A DNA stretch of 64,000 nucleotides from Idiomarina sp. (GTDB lineage Bacteria > Pseudomonadota > Gammaproteobacteria > Enterobacterales > Alteromonadaceae), in assembly GCA_022565355.1 (NCBI GenBank), contig JAIUMU010000002.1, positions 372,001-436,000 on the forward strand. The letters run 5' to 3'. The translations under genes were made by a program, and so were the position numbers. The notes beneath the pieces were generated by a model. It was not told the DNA's origin. It saw only the letters and a list, made by a program, of their open reading frames with translations, and did not search any database. Every line of letters begins with the position of its first letter. The first letter of the stretch is position 1. Below are positions 47,991-55,271 of the stretch, piece after piece.

Positions 47991-48059
47991 GAACACGCTC
48001 GAGCACAGCGACACGAACGAAGTGAGTGTCCGGCGCGAACCGTTGCGACTGGTTATGTG
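47991..48059 (-). repeat. attC site 1 (degenerate R' end)
   Basis: Downstream of the zinc-ribbon gene in cassette direction. The R'' box ACATAACCAG is good, but the R' end reads GAGCGTGTTC, with two extra bases spoiling the GTT core. Inner arms belong to the same subfamily as sites 3, 5 and 12. This is the last recognisable site on the left. Confidence 0.7.
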
Positions 48060-48065
48060 CTCTGG

Positions 48066-48302
48066 TTACAGCAGTACAAAAAGGAGGGCTACAACAAGCA
48101 TCATTATTATAGCTGCACCAAGCATTACTTTACCGACATCAGAATGAGCATCTGCTTCACGCTCGGTTTCTAACTTCAAAGTTTTTACCTCTGAATCAGA
48201 TAAATCTTTGCAATGTGGGCATTCGGATTCTTTCTTCGGATAACGTAACTCACACCTATTACACTGAACCGTCTGGACATTTCTCGAATAAAGAACTTGC
48301 AT
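48066..48302 (-). CDS. Zinc-ribbon membrane protein (cassette gene)
   Basis: A 78-residue protein with a CxxC-x10-CxxC zinc ribbon at residues 14-31 (CNRC, CPHC), a charged middle and one C-terminal membrane helix (about 58-78). It is probably tail-anchored with the ribbon in the cytoplasm. No function known. It fills a complete cassette between attC sites 1 and 2. Confidence 0.75.
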   Translation of the reverse strand: MQVLYSRNVQTVQCNRCELRYPKKESECPHCKDLSDSEVKTLKLETEREADAHSDVGKVMLGAAIIMMLVVALLFVLL

Positions 48303-48355
48303 TAGAGTACACTCCTACCAATCATCGGTATAATACGAACTGAATTAATGAGTAA

Positions 48356-48413
48356 CATAACGCCCACGTTCAACGGCGCAGCTATGCGTCCGTTGCAACT
48401 GTTGGTTACATGC
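48356..48413 (-). repeat. attC site 2 (short)
   Basis: About 58 bases, the shortest site here. Core boxes ATGTAACCAAC and GGGCGTTATG enclose arms caacgg/ccgttg and cgca/tgcg. It belongs to the alpha/beta-hydrolase cassette. Confidence 0.82.
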
Positions 48414-48560
48414 CTTTCTCACGCGGCTTCCAATGTTCAAATATGAAGCAGCCCCATATTGTGTTCGGCATATCACCATTTCATCTTGCAATTGTTCATC
48501 GATCCGGCCTTTACCCAAGACATCGAATTCGATGGTGCAAAGTCTGATACTAAACGACCA

Positions 48561-49580
48561 TCAGAGTGAGTCATTGACCATCACCCAGAAAGATGGCGCA
48601 GCGAGAGCCTCCCAAAAACCTGAGTGGAAGGTCTGCGGGCGAGGACCGCCTAAGCAAAATTCGCCCTCCCGAAAGAAGTGATCAAGGCCGGGAATGGTTT
48701 CAATGACAAGCTGTCGGTTGCCGCTATACCGACCAAAATGACGTTCAAGCCGTGCGACATTGGTCTCGGGCATCACCATAATATCGTTACTAGAAAACAG
48801 AGCAAGTAACGGCTGTTCCATCTTGGCCAAATCATGGGAAGGGTCGTAGCGCACAATGCCCGACAGGTACCCGGCCGGTAAAATCCGACCAATTCCGCTC
48901 AAGCTCGATAGCATCAAACTCAAGCCAGCCTGACGCAGACGCTGAAACTGGAGTTCCTCGCAATGCCAGCGGTTGGTCGTGTCCTCCATGATTTGCTGCC
49001 GCACACTTATCGCCGGCCCAGCGAGGCTGATGACGTAAGCTACCGATTGCACACTGTTGGCAGCGGCCTTCACAGCGATCCAGCCACCCTGGCTATGCCC
49101 CAGCAGACCGATTCGACTCCCATCAATGTCAGCTCGCGATGCCAACGCCTGCACCGCTGTCAGCGTATTATTGGCGCGATCCCCGAAATCCTCGCTGCGC
49201 CAGTCGCCCTCGGAGTAGCCCACACCGGGCTTGTCAAATATATACACGGCGTGTCCCCGCGCCGAGAACCACGCTTTCAGTTCCGGCCAGAACCACGACC
49301 GAGACTCGCCCTCCCAGCCGGTGCGGTAACTCTCATCCCCAGAGCCGGCCAGAAATAGCACTGCAGGAAACGGGCCTTCACCTTGTGGCAAAAACAAGGT
49401 GCCCGAAAGCCTATTGCCAGAGGCCCGGAAATCTACATCAATGGCTTCCACATCCGGGATGACAGCAGCCCTTACTGAACTCAGCGGGATAGTGGCAAAC
49501 AGCATAACCATTGAAATAGCGACGGAAACGGCCCACTTACGCCGATAGACTCTTGCGTCCGAACTTATTGAATTGATCAT
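48561..49580 (-). CDS. Exported alpha/beta hydrolase (cassette gene)
   Basis: A 339-residue protein: N-terminal signal or anchor (about 15-38), then an alpha/beta-hydrolase domain. The nucleophile elbow is GHSQGG, an acid residue is near FSSNDIMV and the catalytic His is in GLDHFF. The family includes esterases and peptidases; substrate unknown. It is large for a cassette. Its stop is about 150 bases from attC 2, leaving a short non-coding tail. Confidence 0.83.
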   Translation of the reverse strand: MINSISSDARVYRRKWAVSVAISMVMLFATIPLSSVRAAVIPDVEAIDVDFRASGNRLSGTLFLPQGEGPFPAVLFLAGSGDESYRTGWEGESRSWFWPELKAWFSARGHAVYIFDKPGVGYSEGDWRSEDFGDRANNTLTAVQALASRADIDGSRIGLLGHSQGGWIAVKAAANSVQSVAYVISLAGPAISVRQQIMEDTTNRWHCEELQFQRLRQAGLSLMLSSLSGIGRILPAGYLSGIVRYDPSHDLAKMEQPLLALFSSNDIMVMPETNVARLERHFGRYSGNRQLVIETIPGLDHFFREGEFCLGGPRPQTFHSGFWEALAAPSFWVMVNDSL

Positions 49581-49626
49581 CAGGGCCCTTTGTCGATGAG
49601 TCGGCGACTTCCCGGGTTTGCAGTCA

Positions 49627-49703
49627 TATAACGCCCGAGCACAGCGGCACGAACGAAGTGAGTGTCCGGCGCCGAAGGCGCGAAATGTTGGGACTTGTTA
49701 TGC
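49627..49703 (-). repeat. attC site 3
   Basis: About 77 bases with core boxes GCATAACAAG and GGGCGTTATA and inner arms cggcgcc/ggcgcg. The TAA stop of higA lies inside its R'' box. Confidence 0.9.
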
Positions 49704-49994
49704 AGCTGTAAGCTCAAGCTTCTGAACCTTATCCAAACTTAAATTCTTTCCAGCATGCCATAAATCATAAGCATCCTGCATTGCTAGCCAACTCTCGGGG
49801 CTTCTACCTAGCGCTTTCGATAAACGAAGTGCCATTTCTGGACTAATACCGCTTTGGCACTTCAAAACCCGGCTTAAGGTAGATGGCGAAACATCTAGCT
49901 TCCCCGCTAAATAGCGGCAGCTCAAGCCAAAAGGCTCCATATAGGTTGCCAAAATAAATTCGCCTGGGTGGGCTGGGTTAAACATCACAGACAT
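49698..49994 (-). CDS. higA: HigA family antitoxin (cassette gene)
   Basis: A 98-residue XRE-type helix-turn-helix antitoxin with the HigA start NPAHPGEFI, the HTH at about 25-65 (YLAGKLDVSPSTLSRVL) and the typical ESWLAMQDAYDLW. It should neutralise HigB and repress the operon. Its start overlaps the higB stop by one base (TAATG). The stop codon is built from the attC R'' box. Confidence 0.92.
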   Translation of the reverse strand: MSVMFNPAHPGEFILATYMEPFGLSCRYLAGKLDVSPSTLSRVLKCQSGISPEMALRLSKALGRSPESWLAMQDAYDLWHAGKNLSLDKVQKLELTAA

Positions 49995-50272
49995 TAGTGA
50001 TAATCCTCATAATCAAGCAGATACGCATGGCCATCACGAAACTCAAAAGTTAATCGCCAGTTCCCACTGACGGTTATTGACCAAATACCCTTTCGGTCAC
50101 CTTTCAACGGATGAAGTTTGTATCCAGGAATGTCGAGATCTGAAACTTCCATCGCCGTATTCAGTGCTGTTAACTGCATACGTAATCTCGTTACATGCTT
50201 CACTTGAACGCCGCGAGTACTTCCTGTTTCGAAGTAAAGCCTCAGTCCTTTGTGCTTGAAAGTTTTAATCAT
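49994..50272 (-). CDS. higB: HigB family mRNA-cleaving toxin (cassette gene)
   Basis: A 92-residue RelE/HigB-type ribosome-dependent RNase. Family signatures: IKTFKHKGLRLYFETGS, LHPLKGDRKGIWSITVSGNW and the end LLDYEDYH. Toxin precedes antitoxin, the usual HigBA order. Such pairs in arrays often carry their own promoter and stabilise the array; an AT-rich stretch with a tatagtgt-like -10 lies just upstream (50272-50290). Confidence 0.92.
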   Translation of the reverse strand: MIKTFKHKGLRLYFETGSTRGVQVKHVTRLRMQLTALNTAMEVSDLDIPGYKLHPLKGDRKGIWSITVSGNWRLTFEFRDGHAYLLDYEDYH

Positions 50273-50312
50273 AGATTATAGTGTAGCGCGATGCGCAACA
50301 GTGTCAAGCTGT

Positions 50313-50386
50313 GTAACGCCCGAAATAACCGGAGTGCGCTAGCACGTCCGGCGCCGCAGGCGCGCAGTTAATTGCCTTGTTATAAA
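50313..50386 (-). repeat. attC site 4
   Basis: About 74 bases with cores TATAACAAGG and GGGCGTTACA; arms ccggcgccg-like. The stop codon of the 74-residue membrane protein is inside the R'' box. Confidence 0.85.
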
Positions 50387-50604
50387 TTGGCTTCCGTGTT
50401 CTCTGAATATTTATTGGAAACCACGTCCTTTTTCAACATAAGCACCACTAAATAAATGATGCCAAAAATTGGTATAAGGCCCAAAACAAAACCGAGCACG
50501 CCGGCGAGTACTGGTGTCTGAGTCTTACGACGCCCCAAGTAATAACTAACTAAACCAATTATCACACCAAAAATAAGAATAAAAATAAGAACAAAATGTG
50601 CCAT
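50380..50604 (-). CDS. Small membrane protein (cassette gene)
   Basis: About 74 residues: a first helix (3-22), a short basic loop RRKTQTP, a second helix (about 28-55) and a polar tail. It resembles small two-helix proteins of unknown role. An ATG at 50625 would add seven residues. Its TAA stop comes from the attC. Confidence 0.65.
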   Translation of the reverse strand: MAHFVLIFILIFGVIIGLVSYYLGRRKTQTPVLAGVLGFVLGLIPIFGIIYLVVLMLKKDVVSNKYSENTEANL

Positions 50605-50632
50605 CACGCTGACATTGCTCCCCATAGAGATT

Positions 50633-50709
50633 TATAACGCCCGAGCACAGCGGCGCGAACAAAGTGAGTGTCCGGCGCCGCAGGCGCGAACTGTTGCGAC
50701 TTGTTATGC
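50633..50709 (-). repeat. attC site 5
   Basis: About 77 bases, nearly identical in its inner part to site 3, with cores GCATAACAAG and GGGCGTTATAA. Confidence 0.9.
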
Positions 50710-50719
50710 GTACGATTCA

Positions 50720-50938
50720 TCAAAGCCCCGCTTCAATCATGCGTTTAATCTTCGATGCCTTTTCGAAATGATCGAGTTTATGCAATTTAATCCACCAAGT
50801 AGCAGCTTCCATTAGCGACTCAGGATCGTCATTTCTATTGGCGAAAAAAGCATAGAACGAAAGCCCAACAGAATCACCTTTCGATTCCATTTTTTTCGTG
50901 CAAACTTCAATACACTTCCGCCTCAACTCATCTCTCAT
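50720..50938 (-). CDS. Small conserved cassette protein, DUF6500-like
   Basis: A 72-residue soluble helical protein starting MRDELRRKCIEVCTKK. The text GLSFYAFFANRNDDPESLM and WWIKLHKLDHFEKA resembles a cassette-borne family I know as DUF6500; this is from memory. Function unknown. The second ATG (50938) has ggaa at better spacing than the first (50944). Confidence 0.75.
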   Translation of the reverse strand: MRDELRRKCIEVCTKKMESKGDSVGLSFYAFFANRNDDPESLMEAATWWIKLHKLDHFEKASKIKRMIEAGL

Positions 50939-50966
50939 AGTCATGTTCCGTATTCGGATTTAGTAC

Positions 50967-51045
50967 GCATAACGCCCCGCGCATGCGCGCGAACTTGTGA
51001 GCGTCGCAAGGGCCGAAGGCCCTGAATGACGCGGATTGTTAGGCG
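50967..51045 (-). repeat. attC site 6
   Basis: About 79 bases with cores GCCTAACAAT and GGCGTTATGC; inner arms agggcc/ggccct around a gaag loop. Confidence 0.88.
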
Positions 51046-51078
51046 AACCGCACATCCAATCTGACATACACTTAACCA

Positions 51079-51444
51079 CTAAAGATCAAAAAAATCACGC
51101 ATGTTCTGCATAGGCTTTTCACACATATCGTCCCAGAAAAATTTATAATCAATGTTTTGAGGCTTACTTGCCCACCAACGTTGAGCGTCTTTTCTAATCT
51201 TAGCAGAGTGTTCTGGCGATATTTTTGAAGCTATTCTGAATTTTTCAAGAAGCGCCTCACCATCTTCAGCGTAATTATTTTTCTCTGAAAGCTCTACGCA
51301 AATGTAAACCATACCAGAATAGTTTTGCTCTTGTGGTCTCTGAAACTCGTGAGTCTCATAATTAGGTATGTTATCAACAGCAATATTAGCTTTTGACTCA
51401 TAGCTAAATAATAAAAAAATTAAAACAATAATTATTTTATGCAT
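51079..51444 (-). CDS. Small exported hypothetical protein (cassette gene)
   Basis: A 121-residue protein with a signal peptide (MHKIIIVLIFLLFSYESKA) and a soluble acidic domain with two cysteines (in YICVEL and DDMCEK). No family recognised. The reading frame continues upstream into attC 7, but the ATG at 51444 has an agg element at good spacing and gives a proper signal peptide. Low GC. Confidence 0.68.
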   Translation of the reverse strand: MHKIIIVLIFLLFSYESKANIAVDNIPNYETHEFQRPQEQNYSGMVYICVELSEKNNYAEDGEALLEKFRIASKISPEHSAKIRKDAQRWWASKPQNIDYKFFWDDMCEKPMQNMRDFFDL

Positions 51445-51451
51445 AGACATA

Positions 51452-51562
51452 CCTAACGCTAAGCTAACGGGTAGTAGCGTAGCGGTATAATCGCGAAGTA
51501 CCGCTACGCTACTATCCCAGTGTGGCACGCAGTGACACACGTGTTAAGCGCTTTGTTAGGTT
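51452..51562 (-). repeat. attC site 7 (long arms)
   Basis: About 110 bases with cores CCTAACAAAG and GCGTTAGGT. Perfect 14-base inner arms (gtagcgtagcggta and its complement) make the longest exact stem in the array. Confidence 0.88.
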
Positions 51563-51563
51563 C

Positions 51564-51704
51564 TTAACATCGTACTAAAAAGCACCACGCGTTATAACCA
51601 TATTCATGCGCGTCTAAAAGTTCTTCGCTATTTCTCTTGCGTCTGAACCTACAAAACACCCATCTAAAACCCGGCGGAGCCGGTTTGTGTGATATATCGT
51701 GCAT
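51564..51704 (-). CDS. 46-residue Arg/Cys/Trp-rich protein (cassette gene)
   Basis: A short gene whose coding nature is supported by an ideal ribosome site (gaggaa, 6 bases before the ATG at 51704) and by its place: the stop TAA falls 2 bases from attC 7, just where a cassette gene ends. The product starts MHDISHKPAPPGFRWVFC, has a basic patch FRRKR, and ends EYGYNAWCFLVRC, with three cysteines (18, 41, 46) and two tryptophans (15, 40). I have a vague memory of similar small proteins in other marine arrays but cannot verify it. Function unknown. Confidence 0.7.
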   Translation of the reverse strand: MHDISHKPAPPGFRWVFCRFRRKRNSEELLDAHEYGYNAWCFLVRC

Positions 51705-51815
51705 TCAAATTTCCTCGCCCGAAGTGGGAGGCGAACAACAAAACTTGATACTAAATTAGGAATCCACTATTCTAGAAGTGCGAAGACTAGAGGTGTGGGC
51801 CTCCCATTCCTTGTT

Positions 51816-51841
51816 AAAAAGGCGGTGTGAACCGCCTTTTT
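51816..51841 (-). terminator. Intrinsic terminator of the recombinase-like gene
   Basis: A perfect 11-bp stem (aaaaaggcggt / accgccttttt) with a gtga loop, overlapping the stop codon. A T-run follows on both strands. Cassettes seldom carry such terminators; transcription from the array promoter would stop here. Confidence 0.88.
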
Positions 51842-52415
51842 AATTTTTACCAACCCCTAATGCCTTAACTACTCGAGCTATTTTGTCAGCCTCTAGCTCG
51901 GTTAGATCAAACGGTACGCCAATCACTTGAACAATTAAATCTTCTCGTAACGGGATTGGGATAGGGTATGTTGATCCTGATTTTGTTGTTATTTGAGCTG
52001 CATGATTACTTTGGATTGATTCATTTTGAATCTTTTCGTTTTTATCCTGACTATTTGACACTACAAGCTCTTTTTCGCTTTTCTTTCTCGCAGAGCGCTG
52101 GCTTATTCCTGGGCGATATGACATAGGGTTATCAGTGTACTTAACAAAGTCACTGACAGCAGATTTCAATCTGCTTCTGTATGTTTGAAGACTTGAAGGG
52201 GTTACCTCTTTGCCCTTTAAATTTGCATATCTTTGGCAAATTGAGTCGATATCTATGTTTCTGACATCGCTTTGCTCACTTTCTTCGAGGATGCCGAAAA
52301 TCCTCGAAGCTGCGTTTCTCCAGTTTCGTGCAGTATTATGTTTTATAAGACCTTTATCGCTTACATAGTCAAAAAATTCATGCAGCGAGGATACAGAGTA
52401 ATTTTTACCGCTCAT
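51840..52415 (-). CDS. Protein with tyrosine-recombinase-like N-terminal domain, no catalytic domain
   Basis: A 191-residue protein. Residues 1-90 are helical and look like the SAM-like core-binding domain of phage integrases (SVSSLHEFFDYVSDKGLI, then TYRSRLKSAVSDFVKYT). A charged linker (95-140) leads to a C-terminal stretch PIPLREDLIVQVIGVPFDLTELEADKI. The Arg-His-Arg-Tyr catalytic domain is absent, so it cannot be an active integrase; a DNA-binding regulator is more likely. Strong ribosome site ggagg, own terminator and paired upstream repeats mark it as an independently regulated gene inside the array. Confidence 0.65.
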   Translation of the reverse strand: MSGKNYSVSSLHEFFDYVSDKGLIKHNTARNWRNAASRIFGILEESEQSDVRNIDIDSICQRYANLKGKEVTPSSLQTYRSRLKSAVSDFVKYTDNPMSYRPGISQRSARKKSEKELVVSNSQDKNEKIQNESIQSNHAAQITTKSGSTYPIPIPLREDLIVQVIGVPFDLTELEADKIARVVKALGVGKN

Positions 52416-52425
52416 AACAACCTCC

Positions 52426-52517
52426 AAGTTTGACGTTAGATTAATGGTAGTTGATCAATCTAAGATGTGCAACCTTTATTTAGATTTGTTTGATGGGCTC
52501 TATGCTAAGTTTGACGT
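52426..52517. promoter_or_regulatory. Paired direct repeats around the recombinase-like gene's promoter
   Basis: The 11-mer aagtttgacgt occurs at 52426-52436, just upstream of the ribosome site, and again at 52507-52517, 81 bases away. Between them on the minus strand lies a TTGCAC-like -35 and AT-rich -10. Two identical boxes bracketing a promoter suggest repression by looping. Confidence 0.5.
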
Positions 52518-52578
52518 CATGGCTATTCAGATTCGTGTCGATTCATCGCTATGCGACTTAATTAGAGAACCTAACGTC

Positions 52579-53664
52579 TCAAACAACGGTGTCGCTTGCG
52601 GCATCCGATTGCTTTGATTTGTTAGGGATTCCGATTCCGCCTAGTTGTACCTCAACCTCGACGCCATACCAGTCCCGCTCAATAAGCTTTTGCAGGGACG
52701 CTACAATGACATTGAATCCATATTGAATTAAATCATAGGTGCGTAAATAGTCATCATTAAGCCGCTTATCCAATACTTCATTCCTCAAAGGGTGGTGAAC
52801 CTCGTATCCCCCGTGAACAAGGGAGCTACGAAAATCGTACATTCGCCGAAGTTTCTTTTTTGAAGAGGCCTTCTGTTTAGAGTTTAACTCTAGAAGAATG
52901 GCCATCCGGTCAATGATATTGCTGAACCCTTCTCCCACGCGCGTACCATAAATGGCTTCAAGAGCATGAAATATCCAGATAATTGATGTTTCGTCACCAT
53001 CTGACTTGCATATATGTAGAAGCGAGAATATCGCTTTCTCAATTGATGAATCTGCTTTCTGTCTAACTCCCAATCCCAAGTTCTCATACCAGTCGGCAAC
53101 TAACCCAAGTGGCAATAACTGTATTGAAGTATCTTTATTATCAAAGAAATCGTGTAGAGCCATTTCAAAGAAGCATGATGAAAGGCCGTAACGTTCGGTT
53201 GAAACTCCTCGCTCGCTTGGAAATCGGACGTTTAAAAATTCGCATGAGCCTGGTAGCGCCAAATTTGCAATAAAGAATGTATCGTAAATGTATTTTTCAA
53301 CAAAAAAAACTGGATACCATTTGTGCTTGGACAAGTCGTTGTTTCCTTCTAAGGTAACAAGAACCTGAACCTTTGGATTTTCTAGCGATGAGTCATATAT
53401 GGCCCATGCGACTTCGCCCTTTTCTTTAAGTAAGCGATGAAATTCTTTATTCGTATTTTGAGCCGCAGACAGATGCTCTCGAACCGAGCTCCAATCAGCT
53501 TCAACTTTTGCTAGTATGCCTTCATGGTTGTAGCTTCTGGATGAATAATTAGCGATAATTTCCGACCATAAAGAAATTTCTAATTTATACATTTCATCGG
53601 ATTGATGGTGCTCATTCGCTCGACCAATTACTCCAAGATCAATGATGATTGTTTGGCTAGCCAT
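52579..53664 (-). CDS. HEPN-motif protein, ApeA-like C-terminal domain (cassette gene)
   Basis: A 361-residue soluble protein. The C-terminal third (about 225-350) is helical and carries RSSLVH (R279 to H284), the RX4H motif of HEPN ribonucleases, in the setting YDFRSSLVHGG typical of ApeA-like HEPN domains. The first 220 residues form an alpha/beta domain I do not recognise. HEPN RNases act in anti-phage defence and toxin systems, so a defence role is plausible but inferred. The ATG has a good ribosome site (aggga). Its own downstream attC appears lost: only ctaacgtc at 52571 remains. Confidence 0.72.
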   Translation of the reverse strand: MASQTIIIDLGVIGRANEHHQSDEMYKLEISLWSEIIANYSSRSYNHEGILAKVEADWSSVREHLSAAQNTNKEFHRLLKEKGEVAWAIYDSSLENPKVQVLVTLEGNNDLSKHKWYPVFFVEKYIYDTFFIANLALPGSCEFLNVRFPSERGVSTERYGLSSCFFEMALHDFFDNKDTSIQLLPLGLVADWYENLGLGVRQKADSSIEKAIFSLLHICKSDGDETSIIWIFHALEAIYGTRVGEGFSNIIDRMAILLELNSKQKASSKKKLRRMYDFRSSLVHGGYEVHHPLRNEVLDKRLNDDYLRTYDLIQYGFNVIVASLQKLIERDWYGVEVEVQLGGIGIPNKSKQSDAASDTVV

Positions 53665-53672
53665 TCAAACTC

Positions 53673-53759
53673 CCTAACGCAAAGCACACGGGCGGCAAGC
53701 CGCGCGGCGGGTTGGCGTCCCAGCGGCCACAGGCCGCGAGTGCTGCGCTTTGTTAGGCA
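53673..53759 (-). repeat. attC site 8
   Basis: About 87 bases with cores GCCTAACAAAGC and GCGTTAGGG; GC-rich arms cgcggc-like. The stop codon of the four-helix membrane protein is inside the R'' box. Confidence 0.88.
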
Positions 53760-54199
53760 TTTTTGCCACCTAAAACTGACCATTGCTGCCAAGTACCTAC
53801 AGCAAAAAGGCCTCCAATAAACAAGCAAATACCAGAGCTAATTAACCAAAAGGTCAGGCTGTTTTCGGGGAACATTGGCATTAGCCCAACGAAGGAAACG
53901 CCACGCAATAAAAATATACTGGCTATGAGTATTAACGCTAGTTTTGTAAGAGGTAAACGTTTGATTGCCCCCGCACCCGAAAGACCATAAAGCCCCCAAA
54001 CCAAAAGCACCAAGACAATAACAGAGGTTATAATTGTCGGATACCATAGCCCTTCCTCTGCCATCCTAGCCATTTGCTCACCTGCACCAAAGAAACGATA
54101 CCAATCGCCACCAAATACTATGCAGCCAAAATGAACAAATGCAGCCGCAAAACAACATATTGCCGCAGCCAGAAGGTACTTATTATTCGCAGAATGCAT
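53753..54199 (-). CDS. Four-helix membrane protein (cassette gene)
   Basis: A 148-residue protein with four membrane helices (about 8-28, 50-72, 82-100, 110-132). No family recognised beyond a likeness to small DoxX-like or DUF membrane proteins. An outstanding ribosome site (aaggagg, 5-6 bases upstream) fixes the ATG at 54199. The TAA stop comes from attC 8. Confidence 0.72.
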   Translation of the reverse strand: MHSANNKYLLAAAICCFAAAFVHFGCIVFGGDWYRFFGAGEQMARMAEEGLWYPTIITSVIVLVLLVWGLYGLSGAGAIKRLPLTKLALILIASIFLLRGVSFVGLMPMFPENSLTFWLISSGICLFIGGLFAVGTWQQWSVLGGKNA

Positions 54200-54214
54200 C
54201 TTTCCTCCTTGAAT

Positions 54215-54316
54215 GCCTAACGCCCCCAAGAAGGGGCAATAACAGGTGGGCTATAATACGGAACGAAGTGACGGGCGCCCACATGTTATTGTCCCGCTTA
54301 CTTGGTTTGTTAGGTG
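54215..54316 (-). repeat. attC site 9 (long arms)
   Basis: About 102 bases with cores ACCTAACAAAC and GGCGTTAGGC. The arms ggggcaataaca and tgttattgtccc, plus gtgggc/gcccac, form a stem of about 18 pairs. Confidence 0.88.
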
Positions 54317-54319
54317 CGA

Positions 54320-54730
54320 CTAAATACCAACCTTAGACATGCTAAATGTCCCTAACTCTTTTGACCAACCTAAGCCAAAAGAAAAATAACTACCAGATAT
54401 AATATTGCCATTTAGCTCTCCTGCTAATTGAGCGTAGGAGTCGCATCTATTATTTCTACCTAGAAGTATTTTGTTACCATCAAATTTATATGAGAGCTGG
54501 TTATTGAAGGGAAAAGTTTCAGCTTCCATTGCATTAAGCTCTAGCACCTTTAATTGAAACCATTTGCCATCCAAACAAGCATTAGCTGGGTTTTTAGTAA
54601 GATTAACAACAGCATTAGAGGTGAGCTGACCACTATTATCATAGATATTCAAACGCCAAAAACTCTGCTGCTCTTCACTTGCAGATAGGTGACTAGTAAA
54701 AAGAAGTAGAGAAAACAAAACTCTTATCAT
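54320..54730 (-). CDS. Exported hypothetical protein (cassette gene)
   Basis: A 136-residue protein with a signal peptide (MIRVLFSLLLFTSHLSA) and a beta-rich mature domain with two cysteines (in NACLDG and NRCDSY). No family recognised; it resembles a small lipocalin- or META-like barrel. The ATG at 54730 has a good aaagg site. Confidence 0.68.
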   Translation of the reverse strand: MIRVLFSLLLFTSHLSASEEQQSFWRLNIYDNSGQLTSNAVVNLTKNPANACLDGKWFQLKVLELNAMEAETFPFNNQLSYKFDGNKILLGRNNRCDSYAQLAGELNGNIISGSYFSFGLGWSKELGTFSMSKVGI

Positions 54731-54742
54731 TGTTACCTTTAG

Positions 54743-54828
54743 CACCTAACGCCGCCAGCACGCGCGGCTTTGTAGTGGAGGCGAAGCCGCAACGGAAAAG
54801 GCGTCGCTGTGACTGGCCTTGTTAATGG
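54743..54828 (-). repeat. attC site 10
   Basis: About 86 bases with cores CATTAACAAGG and GGCGTTAGGT. Inner part shared with site 11. Confidence 0.87.
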
Positions 54829-54835
54829 GCATTAG

Positions 54836-55258
54836 CTATGACCACATTTGCACGATAACCGCAATGGCTACGCCGCCTGCGCCAAAACCAAACAGAACTA
54901 GCTGCCACCAAAACAGATGCCACGATAAGTTTCCAAGTGCTTTGGTTTCTTGCCGATCCCTGGAACTCACCGGCTCATCTTTCCAGCGGGACCGCGCAAT
55001 TTGCGTGGTAGCACGAAAATCTCTCAGGCGATTGATCGCACACCAAACAGCTAGGCTAATTGAAATAGACAAAAAGACCATTGCGCTTGTTGCGATAAGA
55101 AGCAAGCATTTGTTAGCGGGCTGAGCATCAACCAAACCAGAAACTAGAAATGCCAGAATACCTGTAGATAGCCCAAGAACAAGGTTCGAGACAGACGAAA
55201 AATAATCTCGTGTAATACTTTGCCAACGAACGAAGCTTTCTTTATCTTCTGCTGCCAC
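54836..55258 (-). CDS. Three-helix membrane protein (cassette gene)
   Basis: A 140-residue protein with helices near 22-44, 50-72 and 112-136 and a basic cytoplasmic loop (RLRDFRATTQIARSRWKD). No family recognised. Start is GTG at 55258 with ggag upstream at usual spacing. Confidence 0.66.
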   Translation of the reverse strand: MAAEDKESFVRWQSITRDYFSSVSNLVLGLSTGILAFLVSGLVDAQPANKCLLLIATSAMVFLSISISLAVWCAINRLRDFRATTQIARSRWKDEPVSSRDRQETKALGNLSWHLFWWQLVLFGFGAGGVAIAVIVQMWS

Positions 55259-55271
55259 TTATTTGCTCCTG

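Noticed and set aside
51705..51815. Inverted pair agtgggaggc / gcctcccatt as possible insertion-sequence ends or a tRNA remnant
   Set aside because: Nine of ten bases match over 85 bases, but no transposase, target duplication or cloverleaf pattern is present.
51840..52415. Candidate integron integrase in the array
   Set aside because: Only an integrase-like N-terminal region is present; the catalytic Arg-His-Arg-Tyr domain and the IntI-specific patch are absent and the chain is about 190 residues.
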